From Oscillospiraceae bacterium (GTDB lineage Bacteria; Bacillota; Clostridia; Oscillospirales; Oscillospiraceae): a stretch of DNA of 64,000 nt. Below, one piece after another: positions 58,101-64,000 of this stretch. The position numbers and the translations under genes are program-made. The stretch spans positions 97,222 to 161,221 of the forward strand of contig JAFRER010000015.1 of assembly GCA_017434755.1 (NCBI GenBank), given 5' to 3'. The notes under the pieces are model-generated. The model did no database searches. It had not been told where the DNA came from and saw nothing but the letters and a program-made list of their open reading frames with translations. Within the stretch, counting starts at the first letter, position 1, and each line of letters opens with the position of its first letter.

Positions 58101-58312
58101 ATCTCCGTTTCCTGCTGCTGTACGGGTTCCGGAGAGCGGGTGCCGGTTACCGGAACAAGCCCCGGCAGCGGGATCAGAAAACGCAGCAGCACGAGCAGCC
58201 AGGCGTAATAATATACGCATGCGGGGATCTTTTTGGAAAACAGCTTTCCGATGATCAGGAGCAGCAGCGCAAGGGCGCTCCCGCCGAGGGTGAGGTACAG
58301 AAGTGTTTTCAT
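55169..58312 (-). CDS. BlaR1-type M56 membrane protease fused to two parallel beta-helix domains
   Basis: A 1047-residue protein. The first 340 residues form a BlaR1/MecR1-like M56 peptidase with four hydrophobic segments: zinc motif RHELMHF (about 225-231) and CELSCDE (266-272) with Glu. Instead of a penicillin-binding sensor, the region after the last helix (near LMAGCG) has two similar right-handed beta-helix blocks of the pectate-lyase fold. Each opens with IGPD and GTYDLS, then AVPRYANV and TAGHT. A C-terminal domain of about 100 residues ends it. ATG at 58312 has GGAGG 7 bases upstream, 2 bases after the blaI stop. Confidence 0.85.
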   Translation of the reverse strand: MKTLLYLTLGGSALALLLLIIGKLFSKKIPACVYYYAWLLVLLRFLIPLPGLVPVTGTRSPEPVQQQETEISVEQTDPYEAPEISGGYKAVETAGISDKRPVPAVPSEPETAAAIDPTSADPVSRSGLHIDLRSGKLWASIWAAGAIIGFSVCVISYLHFTRIIRRDLTEPDIFTRSVYIELPGKKPALYLSENVPTPMMFGLFSPKIVLPERRYSDEELRNIFRHELMHFRRRDTLYKWFSVLVLSLHWFNPLTLFIRRQIDRSCELSCDEMLLRSMDRGAKESYGKTLLNMAAASALPTGVVATTFSTEKKNLKERLEQIMNYKKSKTRILAAVLALVLMAGCGAVAGPQNNSKEPEPADDPNAAVIKVSTVDEFLAAIGPDTIIELAEGTYDLSTAKDYAASAGKYYSWNDIYDEGGELEIHNAHNLTIRGEGAGKTVIAAVPRYANVIRFANCTDLRVSDLTAGHTQAPGYCSGGVLLFDYCNTAAVDKCSLYGCGTVGVTASNSTDVKVSSTEIYECSNGAIESYSSRNVRVEDCDVYSCGTKEGDSSAFCMFYAANSDGFAVYDSRIYNNRTQMLFYSFSNKNAMFLSNTVKNNDISSAAFACYQYSATVDGCSFKDNTIGASWSGSGIWGGEDNVPAKDAEGRDLPEEAFELMKFKKIDPDSVWSSVPLTAAADVPAGGQIKVSSIDELIQAIGPDRTIILEAGTYDLSAAAGYGISEGEYFYWEQRWDGPQLVIRNVSGLTVSAESEDPKATVISAVPRYANVLSFVSCKDIELMGFTAGHTKEPGECAGGVLYFEGCGDLRLESCRLYGCGILGIETANCNSITVDKCEIYECSFGAVNMHDTDGISFRQCNIHDVPSPAVTFYNCGDKYWNGNPVTGLDSYYDVGPDGALLPYGFEESGSGNAPSDLFPENPFAGADPVPFEEGSPMLQFARAVQKDIAGKDWESLADKLNFPLNVYSYGVSAVIQDRETFLSWANDTNLLPDEFCRLIADAPLDAYGSSIFGNTFAFDRIAMSCFGDTLSYENMKVTCISTDLSLR

Positions 58313-58314
58313 CG

Positions 58315-58692
58315 TCATTCCTCCACCCTGAACATTTCGCGAAGTTCTTCTATATCAGTCTGAGAAAGGCTTTCCGAGCGCACCAGTGACGCAATGAGAT
58401 CCATCGCGCTTCCGCTGTACAGTTTCTCGATGAGATCGCGGGTCGCCCAGCTGTTGTAGTCCCGTTCGGATATGAGAGGGGAATAATAGTATACATTCCG
58501 CTTTTCCTGCCGTATCACACCCTTGCTCACGAGTCTTGAGACCAGGGTCTTCACGGTGGTAGCCTCCCAGCCGCGGCTTTTCTGCAGGGCCTCGCGGATC
58601 TCCGTGACAGAGAGCGGCTCTTCGCTTCGCCACAGCAGTTTCATGACCTCGAGCTCGGAATCCGAGATCCTGCCAGCCAGAGAGTTTATCAT
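58315..58692 (-). CDS. blaI: BlaI/MecI-family repressor
   Basis: A 125-residue winged-helix repressor. LAGRISDSELEVMKLLW opens the DNA-binding domain; the recognition helix region is WEATTVKTLVSRLVSKGVI and the cleavage-sensitive linker lies near VYYYSPLISERDYNSW. The ATG at 58692 is chosen for GGAGG 8 bases upstream, over ATGs at 58707 and 58752. It is the first gene of the operon with the BlaR1-type protease and should be cleaved or released by it. Two matching operators lie in the promoter. Confidence 0.9.
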   Translation of the reverse strand: MINSLAGRISDSELEVMKLLWRSEEPLSVTEIREALQKSRGWEATTVKTLVSRLVSKGVIRQEKRNVYYYSPLISERDYNSWATRDLIEKLYSGSAMDLIASLVRSESLSQTDIEELREMFRVEE

Positions 58693-58719
58693 AAGACAGT
58701 CCTCCATGCTATTGCAGAT

Positions 58720-58771
58720 TACACGTGTAGTCTTGTGCGCACACCATAGCACAAGAGACTACATTTGTCAA
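58720..58771 (-). promoter_or_regulatory. Promoter and BlaI-type operators
   Basis: The palindrome TACACGTGTA (58720-58729) fits the BlaI/MecI consensus TACA-NN-TGTA; a near copy, TACATTTGTC, lies at 58760-58769. A promoter, TTGACA (58766-58771), 17 bases, TATGGT (58743-58748) on the minus strand, is framed by the two sites. This implies autoregulation. Confidence 0.82.
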
Positions 58772-58822
58772 CTGCTTTTTTGTTAAAATTTCCGCCGTCA
58801 TGGAAGAAGGCGGAAAGTACTC

Positions 58823-59371
58823 CTAAGACCTCGGAAGCTCAACGAAAGTGATATCGTGATGCATCGCGGGCAGAAGAAACTCGATGACATCCGTCATTTT
58901 CAGCTTCAGGGTCGAGCTGTTCACACAGGGGTGGCAGCCAATGTATTCGAGCGGTATCAGGTCGGAATCGATAAGAAGCTTTACCTTGCCTTCCGTATCG
59001 TTCATGAGCCCCAGAACGGTCAGAGATCCAGGCGAGATGCCGAGCAGCTGCTCCATCTGTTCCCCGGAGGCAAAGGAGAGCCGGGCCGACTGTATCTGCT
59101 TTGAAAGATCCTTTGTCCTGAAAGGTTTGTCACCGGGCATCATAAGAAGGTAAAAGGAAGTCATCTGCCGGTTGGTAAGGAGAAGGTTTTTGCATATCTG
59201 ACAGCCGAGGATCTTCTCTATCTCACGGCAGAGGTCTATCGTGTCCGCATGGTCGTGGTCCGCCCTGAGATAGGGGATGCCCAGCAGATCAAGCAGATCA
59301 TAGCATTTCATTTCCTTTTCAAGACGTTCGGATTCGGGTCTGCAGGGGTGCAGTACGGGGTCGATGTTCAT
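58823..59371 (-). CDS. YbaK/ProX-type aminoacyl-tRNA editing protein
   Basis: A 182-residue YbaK/EbsC-fold protein. The segment DHDHADTIDLCREIEKILGC, then KNLLLTNRQMTSFYLLMM, and the late YIGCHPCVNSSTLKL match the ProXp-ala group that removes alanine mischarged on tRNA-Pro. The ATG at 59371 has AAAGGAG 9 bases upstream; a frame extension to 59404 has none. Single gene, transcribed alone. Confidence 0.85.
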   Translation of the reverse strand: MNIDPVLHPCRPESERLEKEMKCYDLLDLLGIPYLRADHDHADTIDLCREIEKILGCQICKNLLLTNRQMTSFYLLMMPGDKPFRTKDLSKQIQSARLSFASGEQMEQLLGISPGSLTVLGLMNDTEGKVKLLIDSDLIPLEYIGCHPCVNSSTLKLKMTDVIEFLLPAMHHDITFVELPRS

Positions 59372-59473
59372 CCTGATCTCTCCTTTCGGGGTATCGCAGT
59401 CCATAAGCTACCACAAATGAATGAACAGGAAGTGAACAAAAAGAGAACGCAGAATGAACAGGCGGACCGGAAT

Positions 59474-60454
59474 TCAGGAAAAATGAAAAACGCTCTTCAG
59501 ACCGTGCAGGGAATCCGGGGATGAAAACCTGTCACGAAACGGGAGCAAAATAGTCAGAGTGTCCTCCTGAGTCGGAAAGTATTGGATGCTTTCCGAAAGG
59601 AAATCGCTGTCATCGCCTTCTGTGGAAAGACCCGCGCGATATTCGGACGGAGTGCAGCCGTACTGCTTTTTGAACATGCTGTTGAGATATCTCACATCGG
59701 AAAAGCCCGAATCGATGCTGATATCCAGAATGTTCATATCGGTGGTGGCCAGAAGAAGGCAGGCGTATTCGAAGCGTTTCTTCTTTATATATTCCTGAAA
59801 GCTCATGCCGAGAGTATCTTTGAACAGATGGGAGAGATGGAACAGGGACAGGCCCTCGCGTTCCGCGATCTCCTCAAGCAGCAGCTTGCGGTTGAAATTC
59901 GCGTCGATATAATCCGTGACGGATATCAGACGCTCCGTCCGGCGCTGCATGGGCATGTAGTCCACATGGCTGAGAGACTGGATCGGGAGTGTTTCGCAGA
60001 GGAGATTATACAGACTTGCAGCCAGAGCCAGACAGCGGTATTCGCTCCCGTCTTGCATGTAATCCACGGCAAGTGCGGAGCAAAGCCCGAGCAGAAGCTC
60101 ATACTGGCCCTCCGACTTGCTGAAATACTCCTTTATCGGGGGAGCGGTATCGAATCTGCGGCGGTCGTCTCCCTGCACAAATGAATCGAAGGGAGCGGGG
60201 GCAAACTGCAGGGCAAGTATCAGTGCGCCCTTTCCGGAAACAAATTCGTGCGCTTCCATAGAATTGATGATGTATGCGTCATCTTTGCCGAGCTCGTATG
60301 TTTTGCCGCCTGTCTTGACGGACAGGATACCTTCAAGAACGATACCCAGTTCAAGGTCTCTGTGGATATGCGGAGTCCTTGAAACGAGATGAACAACAAA
60401 AACGTTCAGATAGTTCGCTTTGGAATGCGAAATGATCTCATATTCATTACTCAC
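59474..60454 (-). CDS. AraC-family transcriptional regulator
   Basis: A 326-residue regulator. The first 130 residues resemble a cupin sensor (HIHRDLELGIVLEGILSV, ELGKDDAYIINSMEAHEFV). The last 100 form the AraC HTH (LLEEIAEREGLSLFHLSHLFK, ISIDSGFSDVRYLNSMFKK, GCTPSEYR). GTG at 60454 is chosen for GGGGG 8 bases upstream; ATG at 60472 overlaps the -10. It is divergent from the sugar operon and probably controls it in response to a sugar or derivative. Confidence 0.88.
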   Translation of the reverse strand: MSNEYEIISHSKANYLNVFVVHLVSRTPHIHRDLELGIVLEGILSVKTGGKTYELGKDDAYIINSMEAHEFVSGKGALILALQFAPAPFDSFVQGDDRRRFDTAPPIKEYFSKSEGQYELLLGLCSALAVDYMQDGSEYRCLALAASLYNLLCETLPIQSLSHVDYMPMQRRTERLISVTDYIDANFNRKLLLEEIAEREGLSLFHLSHLFKDTLGMSFQEYIKKKRFEYACLLLATTDMNILDISIDSGFSDVRYLNSMFKKQYGCTPSEYRAGLSTEGDDSDFLSESIQYFPTQEDTLTILLPFRDRFSSPDSLHGLKSVFHFS

Positions 60455-60470
60455 AAAAATCACCCCCGTC

Positions 60471-60499
60471 ATTTTAGCTAAAGTGCTCAAATGAGTCAA
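60471..60499 (-). promoter_or_regulatory. Promoter of the AraC-family gene
   Basis: TTGACT (60494-60499), 17-base spacer, TAAAAT (60471-60476) on the minus strand. Confidence 0.78.
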
Positions 60500-60522
60500 C
60501 TGATAAAAAGAAAAACAGCAAA

Positions 60523-60573
60523 TTAATCTGTTGGATTGCACAAGATAATGCAGGACCGGATCGTTAATCTGTT
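60523..60573 (+). repeat. Direct repeats between the AraC gene and the sugar operon
   Basis: TTAATCTGTT occurs at 60523-60532 and 60564-60573, 41 bases apart, in the same direction; a third partial copy (CTAATCTAAA) lies near 60614. AraC-family regulators bind direct repeats, and the second copy abuts an AT-rich -10 candidate (tatatt at 60574-60580). Confidence 0.6.
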
Positions 60574-60641
60574 ATATATTATAGTCACAAGATGACCACA
60601 GGAAAACAACTGCTAATCTAAATAATATGGAGGAAAGAGTA

Positions 60642-61676
60642 ATGTCCAAATTCAAATTCTCGGTTGGCCCCTGGAACGTCCACACCGGAGCTGATTCATA
60701 CGGCCCGGAGACCCGTAAGCCCGTTGATCTCGAGACCAAGTTTGCCAAGTTCGCCGAGCTCGGTTTCTCCGCTGTTCAGTTCCATGATGACGACGCTGTT
60801 CCCGACATGAACAACATGACCGTGGAAGAGATCAAAGAGTATGCCCGCGGCGTCAAGAAGCTGCTCGACAAGTACGGCCTCGCTGCTGAGTTTGTTGCCC
60901 CCAGGCTCTGGATGGATCCCCACACCGTTGACGGCGGCTTCATGAGCAGGAAAAAGGAAGACCGCGACTTCGCACTCTGGAGAGCTCTTCGCTCCATCGA
61001 TATCGCCAATGAGCTCGGTGCCAAGTTCCTCGTCCTCTGGCTCGCAAGAGAAGGCACGCTCTGCGCAGAGAGCCTCGATCCCGCATGGGCCACCAAGCAG
61101 CTTGTCGAAGCCATCAACGAGATGCTCCGGTACGACAGCAAGATCCGTGTTGCCATCGAACCCAAGCCCAATGAGCCCGTCGACCGTTCCGTCTGCGGCA
61201 CCATGGGCCATGTAATGGCTGTTTCCGCTGCCACCATCGATCCCAGCCGTGTCGGCGGCAACCTCGAGTCCGCACACGCTGTTCTCGCCGGCCTCGATCC
61301 CACCAATGAGATCGGCTTCGCACTTGCTTTCGATAAGCTCTACACTGTCCACCTCAATGACCAGAACGGGCTCAAGTTCGACCAGGACAAGAGCTTCGGC
61401 GTCGAGAACCTCCGCTCCGCCTTCAACCAGGTCAGGATCCTGTCCAAGTACAACTACGGCTCCAAGGGCGAGTATGTCGGCCTTGACGTCAAGGCAATGC
61501 GCACCACTTCCGATGAGGACGGCTATGAGCACCTCAAGAACAGCCTTGCCATCTTCAAGGCTCTTGAAGCAAAGGTCGAGAAGTATGATGAGGAGTATGC
61601 CAACAAGCTGATCGCTCAGCGCAAGTATGAGCAGCTCGAGATGTATGTCCTCAATCTCCTCATGGGAATCGAATAA
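60642..61676 (+). CDS. Xylose-isomerase-like sugar isomerase
   Basis: A 344-residue TIM-barrel protein. The family motif AIEPKPNEPVD, the upstream AELGFSAVQFHDDDAVPD, and later GNLESAHAVLAG and VHLNDQNGLKFDQDKSFG match the metal and substrate residues of XylA. It is shorter than actinobacterial XylA (around 390), so the substrate may differ. ATG at 60642 has GGAGG 8 bases upstream. Codons strongly favour ctc, aag, gac and atc, more than the neighbours, so expression is probably high. First gene of the operon. Confidence 0.85.
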   Translation: MSKFKFSVGPWNVHTGADSYGPETRKPVDLETKFAKFAELGFSAVQFHDDDAVPDMNNMTVEEIKEYARGVKKLLDKYGLAAEFVAPRLWMDPHTVDGGFMSRKKEDRDFALWRALRSIDIANELGAKFLVLWLAREGTLCAESLDPAWATKQLVEAINEMLRYDSKIRVAIEPKPNEPVDRSVCGTMGHVMAVSAATIDPSRVGGNLESAHAVLAGLDPTNEIGFALAFDKLYTVHLNDQNGLKFDQDKSFGVENLRSAFNQVRILSKYNYGSKGEYVGLDVKAMRTTSDEDGYEHLKNSLAIFKALEAKVEKYDEEYANKLIAQRKYEQLEMYVLNLLMGIE

Positions 61677-61744
61677 TCTGAATCAAACGGTTTATACGGG
61701 GCGGAATCTTTCCGCCCCCGTTTCACTAAAGGAGGAAAAGCACA

Positions 61745-62857
61745 ATGGCGAAAAAAGTGATCTCTGCGGGGCATTGCTGCTTGGACGTCACACCCGTTTT
61801 CTCACACGGACAGTCATACAGGAACGTTTCGGATATCCTTGTCCCCGGCAAGCTGATCCAGATGGATCCCGCTTCCGTCAGTTCGGGCGGAAGCGTTTCC
61901 AATACGGGACTCGCCCTGAAGGTGCTGGGGAATGATGTCACGCTCATGGGCAAAGTGGGCGACGATGACTTCGGAGCCGTGCTCGCACAGATATATGCCC
62001 GTTACGGTGCGGAAGGTCTTATCGTCGATAAGGACAGCGCCACATCCTATTCCGTCGTTCTCGCCATTCCGGGCATCGACAGGATGTTCCTTCACTGCCC
62101 CGGAGCGAACAACTCCTTCTCCAATGCGGATATCCCCGACGGCCCTCTGGAGGACGCCGTTCTGTTTCACTTCGGCTATCCCACTCTGATGAAGAAGATG
62201 TATGAGGATGACGGGAAAGAGATGGCCGCCATATTCAGGCGTGTCAAGTCCAAAGGCATAGCCACGAGTCTGGATCTAACGGCGGTTGATCCGAATTCCG
62301 AGGCGGGACAGTTGGATTGGGTAAAGATACTGAAGAATGTTCTTCCGGATGTTGATTTCTTTGTCCCGAGTTTTGAAGAGATCTGCTTTATGCTGGACAG
62401 GCCGCTCTATGACAGGCTTGTTTCCGAGCGCACAGACATGACCGCGGACATGGATTTCGAAACGGAAGTAAAGCCTCTCGCCGCAAAGCTGATCGCGATG
62501 GGCTGCAAGACCGTGCTCATCAAATGCGGCATCAGCGGCATGTACTACCGCACGGCCTCCCGTGAAGTCATGACGGGAACAGGCGAGCGCATGGGAATCG
62601 ATCCTGATGCCTGGTCAGATAAGGAAGGCGTACAGCCCTGTTTCAAGGCGGACATCGTCCGCTCCGGAACCGGCGCGGGAGACACGAGCATCGCAGCATT
62701 CCTTACCGCAGCGCTTGACGGCGAGAAGATAGAGGACTGCGCTGCGATCGCCGCAGCGGAAGGAGCCTGCTGTGTGACTTCATACGACGCTCTGGGCGGA
62801 CTGAAGTCCATCGAAGAGATCAAAGCACGGATCGCAGCCGGCTGGGAGACCATGTAA
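61745..62857 (+). CDS. PfkB-family carbohydrate kinase
   Basis: A 370-residue ribokinase-fold kinase. The N-terminal SSGGSVSNTGLALKVLGNDV is the PfkB substrate-binding signature, and the C-terminal anion hole RSGTGAGDTSIAAFL carries the catalytic Asp. It should phosphorylate the ketose made by the upstream isomerase. GGAGG lies 8 bases before the ATG; the aldolase gene follows 49 bases later. Confidence 0.9.
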   Translation: MAKKVISAGHCCLDVTPVFSHGQSYRNVSDILVPGKLIQMDPASVSSGGSVSNTGLALKVLGNDVTLMGKVGDDDFGAVLAQIYARYGAEGLIVDKDSATSYSVVLAIPGIDRMFLHCPGANNSFSNADIPDGPLEDAVLFHFGYPTLMKKMYEDDGKEMAAIFRRVKSKGIATSLDLTAVDPNSEAGQLDWVKILKNVLPDVDFFVPSFEEICFMLDRPLYDRLVSERTDMTADMDFETEVKPLAAKLIAMGCKTVLIKCGISGMYYRTASREVMTGTGERMGIDPDAWSDKEGVQPCFKADIVRSGTGAGDTSIAAFLTAALDGEKIEDCAAIAAAEGACCVTSYDALGGLKSIEEIKARIAAGWETM

Positions 62858-62906
62858 GAGGATCCGATCCTGACTGCGGGAAATAATCGATATTGGAGAT
62901 AATAAT

Positions 62907-63752
62907 ATGCTTGTTTCATTACATGAGATACTGAATGACGCAAAGAAAAACAAATATGCCGTAGGATTCTTCAACGCTGTCGACGTTGAGCAGGCCAGGG
63001 CGGTCATAAACACGGCCGAGGAACTGCGGTCGCCGATCATAGTCGGGACAGCCGAGGTCCTTCTTCCTGCGACCCCGCTGAACGTGGTTGCGGAATATCT
63101 CATCCCGATGGCACGGAAGGCCAGAGTCCCTGTATGTATCCATTTCGATCACGGTCTCAGCTTCGAACGCTGCATCCAGGCCATCCGGCTCGGATTCACC
63201 TCGATCATGTACGATTGCTCGATGGAGACTTATGAGGGAAACATCGAAAAGGTCGCTGAAATGGTCAGGATCTGCCACAGCGTCGGGATCACCGTCGAGG
63301 GAGAACTCGGCCATGTGGGAGATAACGAGGGAAGCGGAAAGTTGAAAAATCCCTCGGATTATTTCACGGATCCGGTGACGGCGGAAGATTTTGTGAAGTG
63401 TACCGGAGTCGACGCACTGGCTGTCGCAGTGGGCAATGCCCACGGAGAGTATAAACTGCCTCCGAAGCTCGACTTTGAACGTATAACGGCCATATCCGAA
63501 AAGACCGGGATCCCGCTGGTCCTGCACGGTGGAAGCGGGCTTTCAGACAACGATTTCCATGAAGCGATAAAACGTGGCGTCTGCAAGGTGAATATCTTTA
63601 CGGATATCGACAGGGCAGGCAAGGAAGGGATCGAAATAGGACTGGCGGCAGGAGCCGCTTCTCTGAGCGCCCTGATGCCATATATGCTGGATGCGATGAG
63701 AACGGTTGTCAGAAACAAGATCGAACTGTTCGGATCGGCAAACAGAGCTTGA
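62907..63752 (+). CDS. Class II aldolase (fructose/tagatose-bisphosphate type)
   Basis: A 281-residue zinc aldolase. The zinc ligands are in CIHFDHGLSFE (His), VEGELGHVG (Glu), GNAHGEYKLPP (His) and VLHGGSGLSD (His); the last segments fit GatY/Fba class II enzymes. Ketose-bisphosphates or ketose-1-phosphates are cleaved to DHAP and an aldehyde. GGAG lies 8 bases before the ATG. In the operon it completes isomerase, kinase and aldolase. Confidence 0.92.
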   Translation: MLVSLHEILNDAKKNKYAVGFFNAVDVEQARAVINTAEELRSPIIVGTAEVLLPATPLNVVAEYLIPMARKARVPVCIHFDHGLSFERCIQAIRLGFTSIMYDCSMETYEGNIEKVAEMVRICHSVGITVEGELGHVGDNEGSGKLKNPSDYFTDPVTAEDFVKCTGVDALAVAVGNAHGEYKLPPKLDFERITAISEKTGIPLVLHGGSGLSDNDFHEAIKRGVCKVNIFTDIDRAGKEGIEIGLAAGAASLSALMPYMLDAMRTVVRNKIELFGSANRA

Positions 63753-63799
63753 AAATTTGTTAAAAATAGTGCATAATTAGAATGTTCCGATCTTCAAAT

Positions 63800-63830
63800 T
63801 TGTGAATAATAAGGTATAACCCTGTTATAC
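63800..63830 (+). promoter_or_regulatory. Palindrome and promoter-like elements before the fourth operon gene
   Basis: GTATAAC (63814-63820) and GTTATAC (63824-63830) form a 7-base inverted repeat with a CCT centre. TTATAC within it could act as -10, with TTGTGA (63800-63805) 19 bases upstream. The 114-base gap after the aldolase gene suggests a second promoter with a repressor site. Confidence 0.55.
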
Positions 63831-63866
63831 TTAAAAATACTAAAAATATAAAACGGAGGAAAAGAA

Positions 63867-64000
63867 ATGAGCAGACCAATAACGATATTCACGGGCCAGT
63901 GGGCGGACCTGAGCTTTGAGGAGCAGTGCAAGACACTGAGTGCGATAGGCTATGAAGGTCTGGAGATAGCGACCTGGGCGGACTTCGACGTACGCAAGGC
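63867..64000 (+). CDS. Sugar phosphate isomerase/epimerase-like protein (5' end)
   Basis: Only the first 44 codons are present. ATG at 63867 has GGAGG 9 bases upstream. The segment FTGQWADLSFEEQCKTLSAI then GYEGLEIATWADFD is typical of the start of AP-endonuclease-2-type TIM-barrel isomerases. Its position after the aldolase suggests a sugar-related isomerase. The rest is outside the window. Confidence 0.8.
   Translation, partial: MSRPITIFTGQWADLSFEEQCKTLSAIGYEGLEIATWADFDVRK

Noticed and set aside
56906-58363. A 485-codon plus-strand frame antisense to the BlaR1-type gene
   Set aside because: Overlaps the clear M56 motifs on the minus strand; no start context or recognised motif.
1-64000. 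rRNA, tRNA genes, complete insertion sequences, CRISPR arrays
   Set aside because: Read on both strands for CCA-ended cloverleaf-like segments, transposase motifs and regular repeats; none found that I could support by eye.

Overview
The window looks like a stretch of chromosome from an anaerobic, low-oxygen-adapted Bacillota (class Clostridia) with fairly GC-rich coding sequence. The evidence is the MurT/GatD lipid II amidation pair, a tryptophan T-box, a SAM-I riboswitch, B. subtilis-type Pho boxes, a BlaI/BlaR1-type pair and many ferredoxin-domain oxidoreductases, with no respiratory chain genes in view. I saw no rRNA, tRNA, CRISPR array, complete insertion sequence or prophage. Gene names rest on motifs read by eye; no database search was possible.

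Layout. 1-3383: the end of murT and gatD, then a minus-strand block (a CotH-type gene and a decayed membrane-protein remnant) and an internally deleted second copy of gatD. 3410-6016: an Rrf2 regulator facing a cysK-cysE operon. The operon has a good promoter, a 26-codon leader peptide rich in cysteine codons and an intrinsic terminator, which is a transcription-attenuation design. 6024-8767: an operon for an acyl-AMP ligase, an acyl carrier protein and a DUF2889 protein. 8950-10708: MOSC protein, a small four-cysteine protein and mnmA. 10765-12495: a TrpB2-type tryptophan synthase beta chain under a Trp T-box. 12590-18501: LysE-type exporter, hypA overlapping a large iron-sulfur flavoprotein, a C69 dipeptidase and a DUF805/zinc-ribbon membrane protein. 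18559-23869: an XRE-S24 regulator, pyridoxal kinase divergent from a shortened MocR regulator, an N-formylglutamate-amidohydrolase-like gene behind a SAM-I riboswitch, and a solitary Cas4-like nuclease.

23933-33541 is mostly minus strand: small cysteine proteins, a cell-surface protein, a ferredoxin-type aldo/keto reductase, and an ilvA-ridA-ABC exporter-SGNH hydrolase-HAD run. 33660-45937: isochorismatase-like hydrolase, SpoIIE-type phosphatase, NUDIX hydrolase, two D-2-hydroxyacid dehydrogenases, an EFR1-type flavodoxin/ferredoxin, and phoPR divergent from a Na/Pi transporter with Pho boxes between. 46179-54987: assorted metabolic genes, including a tightly overlapping transporter-acyltransferase-acetyltransferase group. 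55169-58771: a BlaI-type repressor and a BlaR1-type protease carrying two parallel beta-helix domains, with matching operators. 59474-64000: an AraC regulator divergent from a xylose-isomerase-like, PfkB kinase, class II aldolase and second isomerase operon.

A recurrent theme is sulfur and amino acid control by RNA: cysteine attenuation on cysK, SAM control of an amidohydrolase and tryptophan control of trpB2. The most unusual points are the cysteine-codon attenuator, the SAM-controlled N-formylglutamate amidohydrolase homologue, the protease/beta-helix fusion and the gatD duplication scar.
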